34,702 bases of DNA from Chloroflexota bacterium (GTDB taxonomy: Bacteria > Chloroflexota > UBA6077 > CF-72): contig JAFAZN010000488.1 of NCBI GenBank assembly GCA_019239775.1, positions 1 through 34,702 of the forward strand. Direction: 5' to 3'. The notes below the pieces were generated by a model. The model was not told the DNA's origin. It worked only from the letters and a program-made list of their open reading frames with translations, and ran no database searches. This document shows positions 8,499 to 16,526 of the stretch, one piece after another; the first letter of the stretch is position 1, and each line of letters starts with the position of its first letter. The translations under genes and the position numbers were made by a program.

Positions 8499-9128
8499 TT
8501 AGTCGGCGGCTGATTCGGCGGGTTCGCCCAGTGCGCCGTTCTGGACGCTGATGCGACAAATGCGATTTTCGTAACGACCACCGCGTGTATCGCCGGGCAC
8601 GACAAGCTGCGCCGGTGCTTTATTGGTGGCGGCATACGGCGCTTCGGACATGGGCTTGCCATCCTCGGTGTGCGCGACAAGAACGCGCTCGTGTCCGAAA
8701 TTCGGATCGATCTCAGCCTCGGATACTACGGACTGGTAGCCGTTGACGGCGACCATGACGACATACAGCGTGACGAGTGGATTGGGTCCCTGGTACTGCT
8801 CGTCCAGCAGCGGTGGGACCTGGACTCCACCGGCTGCATCCAGCACCGTCCACAACAGCGGACCCGACTCCGAATGGTGCTGGACCGTACCCAGTCGGTC
8901 GACGAAGTCGATGTTGAGCGTGGTCTGGTCTGGCATAGCCCGCAGATCGTTGAGGGTGACGGTGGTTGGAGAATTGACGTAACCGTCAACGACGATGACG
9001 TTGCGCTGGTAGTCGCCGCACGCGGGTGAGATCTCGTCGGATTCCTGGGCATGGGCGGGGCTGCTGGCGAGGGCGAGCAACGCGGTCAGGATGGCCGCCA
9101 GCAGGCGTGATGGGTGCTTACAAGGCAT
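8499..9128 (-). CDS. secreted SUOX-fold (molybdopterin-binding-domain-like) protein without the cofactor cysteine
   Basis: This 209-aa protein has a clear Sec signal peptide (residues 1-28: positively charged start, LLAAILTALLALASS core, AHA cleavage site). The mature part matches the sulfite-oxidase molybdopterin-binding fold as found in small exported relatives: VDGYVNSPTTVTLNDLRAMP, SGPLLWTVLDAAGG, VAVNGYQSVVSEAEIDPNFG and APAQLVVPGDTRGGRY. The conserved Cys that binds molybdenum in sulfite oxidase is not in its expected place; Cys37 and Cys191 are the only mature cysteines. It may therefore be a ligand-binding or structural relative and not an oxidoreductase. The ATG at 9128 is supported by AGGAA 6 nt upstream; the frame extends further 5' without a better start. 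It is followed by the MFS exporter in the same unit. Confidence 0.75.
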   Translation of the reverse strand: MPCKHPSRLLAAILTALLALASSPAHAQESDEISPACGDYQRNVIVVDGYVNSPTTVTLNDLRAMPDQTTLNIDFVDRLGTVQHHSESGPLLWTVLDAAGGVQVPPLLDEQYQGPNPLVTLYVVMVAVNGYQSVVSEAEIDPNFGHERVLVAHTEDGKPMSEAPYAATNKAPAQLVVPGDTRGGRYENRICRISVQNGALGEPAESAAD

Positions 9129-9783
9129 TGGGGTTCCTGTGAGATGTAAGTGGCATTGTGCGCCGTGCAATAGTACATACCTCAGCTGAAGCGTGTCTGA
9201 GAGCCACCGGCCCACGCTGCTCGGGCACGCCGGTCGACGTAGTGGTGTTGTCGATGCCGCCCTCAAGCACGACTATTCGCTCCTGGCGGGCGACCTGCTG
9301 GTGGCGCCGGACGTGTCGATGCGCTGCGTTCTACGCTCGGCATCCGCGACGTGAACCTGCTGGCGGCATTCTTCGGGTTGATGCCGCCTGAGCGGAAGCG
9401 CGCCTCTGAGGGAGCTCCAGGCGGTCAAGCCGTCGAGGCTAGTGCGTTTGCGCTCCAAACGAGGAATATCCGGGGACTTCGGGGTTTGTTCTACAACTGC
9501 GTATGGCCCTCGGAGCGAACGCTGCGAATGCCACACGCTGTGGAAAGGAAATCTTCACCAGAAGAAGGTCACGGCAGAGCTGGTGTAGCCAAGCTGGTTC
9601 GAACGTGCGATGGAAATAGGCGCGACCAACTGTCGATCCGCGCTGGCAGGGTGTCGAGACCGACAGTCTGGCCCAAGCCTCGACATACGTCGTAATGTAT
9701 GGCCTACATCGCTACTTTGTCCACAGACGCGATGCCTGGCGCCAAACACGTCGTTGTTGCTGGAACAACTGTCGCGAACCCGT
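9129..9783. other. 655-bp region with no recognisable gene
   Basis: The region lies between the SUOX-fold gene and the third core-MetE gene. Plus-strand stretches such as DAALKHDYSLLAGDLLVAPD (about 9255-9315) and STLGIRDVNLLAAFFGL (about 9330-9380, in another frame) look like former coding sequence split by a frameshift, but I cannot assign a family. No ribosome site or complete reading frame supports a live gene. A GGTTCGAA sequence near 9595 resembles a tRNA T-loop but has no matching stems. The promoter of the 9128 minus-strand gene should lie at its left end. The right end is downstream of the MetE-like gene, and no strong terminator is visible. Confidence 0.5.
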
Positions 9784-10956
9784 TTAGCCGAGACGCTTGC
9801 CCCACAACCGCTCGCTGGCGATCCGCGCGCCCTCCACCAGCGAGCGGAACTTGGCCCACATAATCTCCGGATGCACGCGAGGCGTCCACGCGCTGAAGGT
9901 GCCAAAACCGCAGTCGGGCGCCGCGATCAGGTTTTCGCGTCCAACAAGCCTGGCGTACTGCAGGATGCGCTGGGCCACGAGGTCCGGATGCTCGACGAAC
10001 GTGGTCACCGAGTCAATAACGCCGGGGATCAAGATCTTGCCGTCCGGCAACCGAACGTTTTCCCAGACCTCCCATTCATGCGCGTGGCGCGGGTTCGCGG
10101 CCTCGATCGAATAGGCCAGAGCCCGCACTGTCAGGACCAGGTCGACAATGTCTTTCAGCGGGACGTCGTCGGCATGCGGCGCGTCGGTATTGCCCCAGCA
10201 CACATGAAAGCGGATACGGTCCTCCGGAATTCCAGCTAGGGCGTGGTTCAGCGCCTCGAGGCTCAATGCCAGGTGCTTGCGGTATTCGGAAAAAGGGACG
10301 TTCCACAACTGGCGGTTGCGCATCATTGGGACGTCCGGCGCATCGACCTGGAGAATGAACCCCGCGTCGACGATGGCGCGGTATTCGCGCTCGAGCACGT
10401 CAGCCAGGTCATACAAATACGCCTGATCCGACGAGTAGTACGTACTCGGGATCATGAACAGCACCTGGCCCACGGCCACCGCGGGCATGAAGGCCTCGGT
10501 GTACTCCAGACCATCGAGCGCAGACTGCAAGTTCGCGATGTCGCGCTCAACCTCGGAGAAGTTCTTCCAGCTAAGCCTTGACGTGTTCAGCGGTCGCACG
10601 TCCAGACCAGCCGCCGTCACGCGGCCCGGCTCTATGCGGATGGCGTCCGCATACTCCGGAAACATCGGTGGTGGACCGGGATACGGGTCCGTGTTCGTGC
10701 CGTCGAGTCCGCTCAAGCGATCTTTGACGTAATTGGTGAAGCTGCTCTTGCTGGGCTCGCCATCCGCGAGGACGTCGATGCCGACCTCCGCCTGCTTGCG
10801 CACGACCTCCGCGACCATGTCCTTTACACACGCCTCGAAGAGTGCTGCGTCGTACGGTTCGCCGCGGTCTTTCACTTGCGGCATGCGCTGAAGGTCCGGC
10901 GGGCGCGGCAGGCTGCCGACGTGCGATGTGAGAATGCGATCTGTACTGCGCTGCAT
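9784..10956 (-). CDS. core-MetE-like zinc enzyme, paralogue 3
   Basis: This 390-aa protein has the family opening RSTDRILTSHVGSLPRP and the barrel segment VVRKQAEVGIDVLADGEPSK. The zinc ligands are intact: His251 and Cys253 (RFHVCWGN), Glu285 (SIEAANPRH) and Cys349 (APDCGFG). It resembles the widespread stand-alone MetE-C proteins more closely than paralogues 1 and 2 do. Its ATG directly abuts the TGA of the upstream binding-protein gene with zero spacing, so translation is almost certainly coupled. That links the enzyme to uptake of some substrate, which argues for a catabolic or salvage role over housekeeping methionine synthesis. A divergent LysR gene beyond the binding protein is the probable regulator. 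The reaction is not provable from sequence; methyl or alkyl transfer to a thiol is the family expectation. Confidence 0.88.
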   Translation of the reverse strand: MQRSTDRILTSHVGSLPRPPDLQRMPQVKDRGEPYDAALFEACVKDMVAEVVRKQAEVGIDVLADGEPSKSSFTNYVKDRLSGLDGTNTDPYPGPPPMFPEYADAIRIEPGRVTAAGLDVRPLNTSRLSWKNFSEVERDIANLQSALDGLEYTEAFMPAVAVGQVLFMIPSTYYSSDQAYLYDLADVLEREYRAIVDAGFILQVDAPDVPMMRNRQLWNVPFSEYRKHLALSLEALNHALAGIPEDRIRFHVCWGNTDAPHADDVPLKDIVDLVLTVRALAYSIEAANPRHAHEWEVWENVRLPDGKILIPGVIDSVTTFVEHPDLVAQRILQYARLVGRENLIAAPDCGFGTFSAWTPRVHPEIMWAKFRSLVEGARIASERLWGKRLG

Positions 10957-12177
10957 TCAGGCTAACCAAGCCTCGGTACCGTCGAGGATGTACGCCAGGT
11001 CGTAGTGAACGCCGTGTACTCGAGCGGTGGTGCACATGCGGGGTAGGAACGTAGCGATGCCAAGTACGAAGGATTGATCGAGCACGTAATCGTTCCAGGC
11101 GGCATACGCCTGCTTGCCTTTGGACGGATCGACCGCGGTTGACATCGCGGTCGAAAGCATGGTGAACTGGTCGTTTTTCAGGCCGGTCCAGTTGTTCAAT
11201 GGTCCGCAGTAGGGACTCCCGAACTGGACCCCGGGGTGCGCCTGGCCGAACAGCGGTGTCCCCGCCGAAATGCCGGGATACTTCACCTGGTATTGCATTT
11301 GCGCGAGCTGCGGCGGGTCAGTGGGTTTCAGGTTCAAGGTGACTCCGATCTTCTGCAAGTCCGCCTGGATGATCTGTGCCATCGAGCCGAATTCGGCGAT
11401 GGCGGTGGAGTAGTTGAAATCGATGCTGGCATCTGAAAGGGCCGCCTGCTGCAGCAGCGACCGCGCTTTGTCGAGGTCGAACGTGTAGGTGCGATTTTTC
11501 GTGACGTCGTACGCGGGCGAGGTAGGGAACCAGACTAGCTCAGTCGGATCACCCAAGCCCAGGAGCACCGTCTCAGCGATGCGCTGTCGATCGATCGCGT
11601 ACTGCAACGCTTGCCGAAATGCTTTCTGCGCGGTCGGCTCGACGGTGGTGTTGGCGATGATCCCATACATCGCGCCCGAGTTCTTGTTCAGGAGCACCTG
11701 GTACCCGGTGTCTTGTTGCAGCCGAGCGGCGTCTCGTATCGGTACGTTGACCGCCGCGTCCAGGCTGCCCGACTCCAGCGCGGTCACCATGGTCTGCGGG
11801 TCGCTGAAAATCGGCATGTGCAGCTGGTCCACGTACGGCAATCCGCTGTGCCAGTAGTTCGGGTTCTTGGCCAGGGTCAGAAAGATATGACTGGTACCAG
11901 CGTAATTGTGACCATCTAGCGTGACGATGTTTCCGAGTAAACCCCACTCCAGTGTTCCACCGGTCTTGGGCTGCTCGGTGGCGGGCTGACTCGTCACAGA
12001 CACGGTGCTCGCCGGTGCCGATGCGGAGGTCGCGCCCGGTTGTGCCGCCGCGGAGGCCGGCGCTTGCGGCGTGACCGGCTGCGCGCACGCGGTGACGAGC
12101 GCGGCTGCGCTTCCGATGCCGATCAGCCGCAACACGTCGCCGCGCCGCACGCGCGAATGGGTATTAGGTGCCATCAT
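10957..12177 (-). CDS. ABC-transporter substrate-binding lipoprotein, family 5, with apparent in-frame internal deletion
   Basis: The 406-aa protein has a lipoprotein signal: arginine-rich start, hydrophobic GIGSAAALV and lipobox LVTAC with Cys31. An Ala/Pro/Ser/Thr linker and GGTLEWGLLGNIVTLDGHNY follow, the usual family-5 (Opp/Dpp/Nik) start. It then passes from GTSHIF straight to LTLAKNPNYWHSGLPYVDQL, which normally lies about 120-140 residues later. The ADDVVFT-type segment of lobe I is absent. The remainder (QALQYAIDRQRIAE and the C-terminal lobe) is normal. The junction is near 11880. The protein is correspondingly short for a family of 520-600 aa and may not bind ligand. The start at 12177 gives the best signal peptide. 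An in-frame ATG at 12216 lies nearer a strong GGGAGGA, but an out-of-frame ATG at 12220 fits that site better. It is coupled to the MetE-like gene downstream. Confidence 0.75.
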   Translation of the reverse strand: MMAPNTHSRVRRGDVLRLIGIGSAAALVTACAQPVTPQAPASAAAQPGATSASAPASTVSVTSQPATEQPKTGGTLEWGLLGNIVTLDGHNYAGTSHIFLTLAKNPNYWHSGLPYVDQLHMPIFSDPQTMVTALESGSLDAAVNVPIRDAARLQQDTGYQVLLNKNSGAMYGIIANTTVEPTAQKAFRQALQYAIDRQRIAETVLLGLGDPTELVWFPTSPAYDVTKNRTYTFDLDKARSLLQQAALSDASIDFNYSTAIAEFGSMAQIIQADLQKIGVTLNLKPTDPPQLAQMQYQVKYPGISAGTPLFGQAHPGVQFGSPYCGPLNNWTGLKNDQFTMLSTAMSTAVDPSKGKQAYAAWNDYVLDQSFVLGIATFLPRMCTTARVHGVHYDLAYILDGTEAWLA

Positions 12178-12305
12178 GCGGTGGCACCGGCGCGATGCTG
12201 CCCACCCGGTGCACATGCATCGTCGTGTAGTGTCCTCCCTGCTGTCAGCGATGGTAGATTGAGCGCTGGGCATCCGAGAAATGCATGTTGCCAATATGAG
12301 GTATG

Positions 12306-12328
12306 CGCCGCGCGTATACTATGCGGCG
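12306..12328. promoter_or_regulatory. inverted repeat in the LysR/binding-protein divergent promoter
   Basis: CGCCGC (12306-12311) and GCGGCG (12323-12328) form a perfect 6-bp dyad with an 11-nt spacer containing TATACT. The spacing and the divergent position, about 20 nt upstream of the LysR start, fit a LysR-type T-N11-A binding site used for autoregulation and for control of the divergent binding protein/MetE unit. TATACT at 12315-12320 could be a -10 element for lysR, but the nearest -35-like TTGCCA (12288) is 21 nt away, so the promoter itself is weakly supported. Confidence 0.4.
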
Positions 12329-12346
12329 TCATATGGCTGTGGTCGC

Positions 12347-13384
12347 GTGACTCAATCGCCGAGCCTGGGTGGCGCCGAGCTCCGCCGCTTCGACCTGAAC
12401 CTGCTCGTCGCGTTGCATGCGCTGCTGTACTTCCGCAATGTCACGCGGGCTGCCGAGCACGTCGGCGTCTCACAGCCAGCCATGAGCCGCGAGCTGCGTC
12501 AATTGCGCAACCTGTTTGGCGATCAATTGCTGGTTCGCGTTGGCCGAGAGTACCGACTGACGTCGCTGGCGCGCGAGCTCGTCGAGCCGCTTGGACAGGT
12601 GATTGCGTCAATCGAGCAAGCGGTAGCCCGCCGACCGAGCTTCGACCCCGCGGTTGAGACGCGCTCCTTCACGATCGGAATGACGGACTATGCGGTGTTG
12701 CTGCTTCTGCATCCGCTGATGCAACGCCTCTCGGTTGAGGCGCCGCACGTCCGACTGCACCATCATCCGCTCGAGGCGGATCCGGCTGAGATGCTCAACC
12801 AGGGCCGCGTCGATCTCGTGCTCGAGCCACGCGAGTATCTCGCACCTGGCTTTCCCTCGCAGATCCTGCTCGAAGACCGCTGGATTTGCGCCGTGTGGGC
12901 GAACCATCCAGATGTGGATGCAACCCTCACTCCCGAATTGTTCGAGCGCCTGCCCCGCCTCGGGTTCGGCGTCGGCCGGACCGGTCCGACGAGCACGGCG
13001 GAGGTGTACTACCAGAAACTCGGTATCGGTGGCACCATCACGACGACGGTCAATAGCTTTGCGTTACTGCCGTTTCTTTTGCAGGGAACGCGGTTACTTG
13101 CGCTCGTGCAGGAACGGCTCGCCATGCACCTCCGAGCGGTGGTAGACATCAAATTGCTCGAACCGCCGATGCCAATTCCGCCACTCGTGGTGACCATGTT
13201 CTGGGGTGCGGTGAACGACGCCGACCCGGCGCACGCCTGGCTCCGCAGCACACTTTTGGAGGTGGCGCACCAGGTCGCGCCGCAGCATATGGCGGATCCT
13301 TCGGTCGATCAGCCGCTCAGGTTGACAACGCGTCGTGCACAATCTCGCCGCCGACGATCGTCAGTACCGATGACAGGTGCTTGA
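12347..13384 (+). CDS. LysR-family transcriptional regulator, NodD-like subgroup
   Basis: This 345-aa protein runs from the GTG at 12347. The N-terminal winged HTH (about residues 12-70) reads RRFDLNLLVALHALLYFRNV, then AEHVGVSQPAMSRELRQLR, typical of the NodD/LinR-like branch. The effector domain follows, with the segment FTIGMTDYAVLLLLHPLM. The frame is open to an ATG at 12281, but the family start motif and an upstream dyad argue for 12347. No clear ribosome site is visible at either. It is divergent from the binding-protein/core-MetE unit, which it probably controls with a small-molecule inducer. Its last 68 bp overlap the 3' end of the convergent amidohydrolase gene, and its C-terminus carries an Arg-rich tail (LTTRRAQSRRRRSS) that looks like read-through into that gene. 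Confidence 0.85.
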   Translation: MTQSPSLGGAELRRFDLNLLVALHALLYFRNVTRAAEHVGVSQPAMSRELRQLRNLFGDQLLVRVGREYRLTSLARELVEPLGQVIASIEQAVARRPSFDPAVETRSFTIGMTDYAVLLLLHPLMQRLSVEAPHVRLHHHPLEADPAEMLNQGRVDLVLEPREYLAPGFPSQILLEDRWICAVWANHPDVDATLTPELFERLPRLGFGVGRTGPTSTAEVYYQKLGIGGTITTTVNSFALLPFLLQGTRLLALVQERLAMHLRAVVDIKLLEPPMPIPPLVVTMFWGAVNDADPAHAWLRSTLLEVAHQVAPQHMADPSVDQPLRLTTRRAQSRRRRSSVPMTGA

Positions 13385-15011
13385 TGCCGTCATCCGTGAC
13401 GTCGTGTGGATCGAAATAGTCATTGCTGAGCACAACCAGGTCAGCCAGTTTGCCGACTTCGATACTGCCCAGGCTGGATTCTTCTTTGCAGTACCAACCA
13501 TTGGCGGCGGTGTACATGCGAATCGCTTCGGCGCGTGAGAGCGTCTGGCCCGGGTTGATCAGCACACCGGAGCTGTTCTTGCCGGTGACCATGTAGAAGA
13601 TATTGAGCCACGGGTTGAGCGGCGAAATTTGCGCGCTGTCGGAGCCTGCACCTGCGTGAATGCCGCTATCGGCGATCGTGCGATACGGTGGTCCATTCTG
13701 CGCAGCGGTGCCGGCAAGATAGCGCCAGCCATGCAGGGCGACGCCGGCTCCGACGGCTTTGAGTCTGTTGATCGTCGGTAGGTCGATGAACGGTACGTGC
13801 GCAACTGACCAGTGCAGGTCCGCGATGGGCGTTTGCGCATTGACCGTTTCGAACATTCCGGCGGCGAGCTGGTCCTCGTGCAGCGACAGTGAATGCTGTT
13901 GATAGGTCCAGCCCTTGCCGGCGGCGAGCTGGCCGGCCTCCGTGTAATTGGTTGGATCCGGTTGCCCGAACAGCGGCCACGATGTGATGAATTCGCCGAT
14001 GCCTGCGATCCTGAGTATGTTGTCACCGAAATCGCGCAGAGAGTTCAGCACGCGCTGGGTGAGCAGCGGAATGCCCGGGCCGGAGTCCATACTCAGAAAG
14101 AAAATGCGCACACGTGCAGGCAGGCCCGGATCGCGATGCAGGGCGACCAGCGGATCATACGCGGTGAACGGATCCCAACTCGCGGCGCCATCCGCCACGA
14201 ACGAATCCTGCTGGTTTTCCGTGCCTGGGATGACGAAGCCGCCCATATCCAGGTGCGTCGTTACGCCGAGACTCAGGCCATACTTCAGGGCATCGAGCGT
14301 GCCCCGCTTTTTGTCATCGAACGTCTGAATTGCGCGGAGAGCGTTCAACGCTGCCAGGGATGGTCCAAACGGCCCAATGGAACCGTCACTGCCGACAGTC
14401 ACGCCATGGCTCTGGAAGAATGCTTTGCCAGCCGAGTTTGTGCTCGATGGCCCAAAGAACGCCACTTGTAGATACACCGGATGATCGGCAACCGCGGCGT
14501 CCAATTCGGCCAGCGTGGGCAACCGCTTTTCGGCGAATTGCGCCGGATCCCAGCCGCCAATCGCCGTGAGAAACTGGCCGGTCGGTACGCCGGCGGCCCG
14601 GCGCCGCAAAGCTGCCTGAATCTCAGCGATCGACGTGGCGTTCTCGAGGCGAGTATCGAAGCCAGGTCGCAAGCCGAGCAGAACGATGTGGTTGTGGTTG
14701 TCGATCAAGCCCGGCACAACGGTTCGCTCGTGCAAGTCAATGACCTTGGTTCGGCCGCCGGAATCTTCGCCGGCGTCACCGACACCCACGAACCGACCGT
14801 CGCGAATGCGCGCCGAGGACACGACTGAATCGTGCACGTCCATCGTATGGATGCGGCCATTGACCAGCAGTAAATCCTGTTCGGCGTCGCCATCATGTTG
14901 CTCGCGACTCTCCGCGAACGCTGTGCTCGGTAGCGCCCCGCTCGATATTCCCAGTCCAGCAGTTACAGCTACGCCGCGTTTGATGAACTCTCGACGCCCG
15001 GTACCACTCAT
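13317..15011 (-). CDS. Tat-exported metal-dependent amidohydrolase, family 3 (YtcJ-like)
   Basis: This 564-aa protein starts at the ATG at 15011, which has GGGAGG 9 nt upstream; the frame continues 300 bases further 5' but only as antisense-like sequence. It begins with a twin-arginine signal (GRREFIKRGVAVTAGLGISS) ending near AFA, so it is exported folded. The amidohydrolase core follows: LLLVNGRIHTMD, the metal-binding VVPGLIDNHNHIVL (His106, His108), GWDPAQFAEKRLPTLAELD, a later metal His in WSVAHVPFID, GAGSDSAQISPLNPW and the closing GSIEVGKLADLVVLSNDYF. YtcJ-like enzymes hydrolyse amide or related bonds with one or two divalent metals. It is last in the minus-strand run, 46 nt behind a serine hydrolase. 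It looks complete; the substrate is unknown. Confidence 0.85.
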   Translation of the reverse strand: MSGTGRREFIKRGVAVTAGLGISSGALPSTAFAESREQHDGDAEQDLLLVNGRIHTMDVHDSVVSSARIRDGRFVGVGDAGEDSGGRTKVIDLHERTVVPGLIDNHNHIVLLGLRPGFDTRLENATSIAEIQAALRRRAAGVPTGQFLTAIGGWDPAQFAEKRLPTLAELDAAVADHPVYLQVAFFGPSSTNSAGKAFFQSHGVTVGSDGSIGPFGPSLAALNALRAIQTFDDKKRGTLDALKYGLSLGVTTHLDMGGFVIPGTENQQDSFVADGAASWDPFTAYDPLVALHRDPGLPARVRIFFLSMDSGPGIPLLTQRVLNSLRDFGDNILRIAGIGEFITSWPLFGQPDPTNYTEAGQLAAGKGWTYQQHSLSLHEDQLAAGMFETVNAQTPIADLHWSVAHVPFIDLPTINRLKAVGAGVALHGWRYLAGTAAQNGPPYRTIADSGIHAGAGSDSAQISPLNPWLNIFYMVTGKNSSGVLINPGQTLSRAEAIRMYTAANGWYCKEESSLGSIEVGKLADLVVLSNDYFDPHDVTDDGIKHLSSVLTIVGGEIVHDALST

Positions 15012-15057
15012 CGTCGTTGCCCTCCCGTCCCACGATGTTAGACGGCCGGGGCAGTGC

Positions 15058-16494
15058 CTAGATGGGACTGCGCAAGTCGTGCAGTCGGGCGCCGCCGAGC
15101 GGCGGCAGGCGCCAGTCCACTCTGGCACAGCGGTCGTCCAGGGCGCAGACGATGTCCAGGCGATGCGGTGTCTCGAGGAAGATGACCTCCACCCGCAACA
15201 GCTTCTGACTGGACCAGCCACCCGCCGAGGCGACCGGAATCGGCTTACCCTGGGCGTCGCTCGGACTCGATACCGTCCATCCCCGCGATCCGACACCAAA
15301 GCTGATCGCATTGTCGACGCCCTCGTGCAGCGTGACCTGCAGGCCGGACGCAGTGCGTTGCAATCCGACTGACGTGAAAGTCAGCTGCGTCTGTGGGTCC
15401 CGGTCCGCCGGTGCGATATGGAACGGCTCGCCTAGCCACGGATCCCACTGGCTCGGCTCCGCTTCAGCCTGATACGCCTCGAGCTCCAGTCCGCCAAGCC
15501 GGCGGGCCAACAGGTCCGCCTGAGAAACATCGGCTGAAGACTGGTCGAACGCTGGCAGCAAATGCATCCACACCGCATCCAGCACAGCCTGCATGTCCAA
15601 CGTCGCGGTCGTGGTGACAACCACTGCGTCGTGCTGTGGCAAGACAACGCAGAATTGTCCAAAAGCACCATCGCCCCGATATCCATGACGTGACATCCAG
15701 AACTGGAATCCGTACCCCTGTCGCCAGTCCGGATTCGACTGGTTGGGATTATCGATGTGCTTCGAGGTGGCCTCGGCAACCCATTTCTCTGACAGCAATT
15801 GCGTGCCATTCCAGCGGCCGCGCTGCAGATACAACTGCCCCAGCTTGGCCACGTCTTCGGTGCGCGCATGCAGTCCGGTGAAGCCGACCTCGCGACCTGC
15901 CAGGGTGTGCCAGCCAACCACACCGATGCCGAGTGGATCAAACAGACGTGGTCGCAAGTACTGCGTGAGCGGCATGCCGGCCTTGCGCTGGACGATACTC
16001 GCCAGCGTATACGTGCATGGCTGGTTGTAGGCGAACACACTTCCGGGTGGCTGATCCGGAGGAATCAGCAGAAAGCCTCGCACTGGTTCGCTCGGGTCCC
16101 GCGCCAGCGCCTGGCCCCAGGTCTCCGCCGCGTGGCCGCTGGCCATAGATGCGATATGCCGGATCCGCATCGACCGGCTGCCGGGATCCGTGATCTGGGC
16201 ATCGAGCTCCGGAAAATGCGAGATGACCGTATCGTCGAGATCGAGCAGACCTTCAGCCGCGGCAAAGCCGGCCGCGGTCGACGTGAAGGACTTGCTCAGC
16301 GAATACAGGAGGTGCGGCCGCTCGGCGGAATATGGCCTCCACCAGCCTTCGGCGACCACCTGCCCATGTCGCACCAGCATGATGCTGTGCATCTCGATGT
16401 CAGGGCGAGCCTCCAGCGCATCGAGGAAGGCGAGGATGCCGGCCGGATTGACGTGCTGCTCGAGGGGTGAGCTGCGCGGCAGCGTTATTGACAC
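15058..16494 (-). CDS. serine hydrolase, class C beta-lactamase/penicillin-binding fold
   Basis: This 478-aa protein of the PF00144 family has nucleophile motif SLSK (Ser65-Lys68) in HLLYSLSKSFTS, the catalytic Tyr156 in GSVFAYNQP, and a third motif region HGYRGDGAFGQF near residue 290. The fold also includes HIASMASGH and PLGIGVVGWHT. A C-terminal extension of about 120 residues is probably a beta domain. No signal peptide is seen, so it is likely cytoplasmic. Relatives are esterases, amidases and D-aminopeptidases; true beta-lactamase activity is not implied. The start is a GTG at 16494 without a strong ribosome site. It sits between ftsH (32 nt upstream) and the amidohydrolase (46 nt downstream), all in one direction, and may be cotranscribed with them. 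Confidence 0.85.
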   Translation of the reverse strand: MSITLPRSSPLEQHVNPAGILAFLDALEARPDIEMHSIMLVRHGQVVAEGWWRPYSAERPHLLYSLSKSFTSTAAGFAAAEGLLDLDDTVISHFPELDAQITDPGSRSMRIRHIASMASGHAAETWGQALARDPSEPVRGFLLIPPDQPPGSVFAYNQPCTYTLASIVQRKAGMPLTQYLRPRLFDPLGIGVVGWHTLAGREVGFTGLHARTEDVAKLGQLYLQRGRWNGTQLLSEKWVAEATSKHIDNPNQSNPDWRQGYGFQFWMSRHGYRGDGAFGQFCVVLPQHDAVVVTTTATLDMQAVLDAVWMHLLPAFDQSSADVSQADLLARRLGGLELEAYQAEAEPSQWDPWLGEPFHIAPADRDPQTQLTFTSVGLQRTASGLQVTLHEGVDNAISFGVGSRGWTVSSPSDAQGKPIPVASAGGWSSQKLLRVEVIFLETPHRLDIVCALDDRCARVDWRLPPLGGARLHDLRSPI

Positions 16495-16526
16495 GGCCCA
16501 CAGTCTAGATCAGAAAAGGGCCGAGC

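Noticed and set aside
9590-9615. GGTTCGAA resembling a tRNA T-loop
   Set aside because: The flanking bases do not form a 5-bp T stem, and no acceptor, D or anticodon arms can be drawn around it.
12164-12220. An 18-codon leader peptide (ATG 12220) overlapping the binding-protein start and better spaced to GGGAGGA
   Set aside because: It could be a coupling leader, but nothing in its sequence suggests an attenuator, and it may reflect only the uncertain start of the lipoprotein gene.
13859-13932. Two copies of CCGGCGGCGAGCTGG 59 nt apart
   Set aside because: They fall in frame within the amidohydrolase gene and encode two QLAAG segments; coincidental codon use is sufficient.
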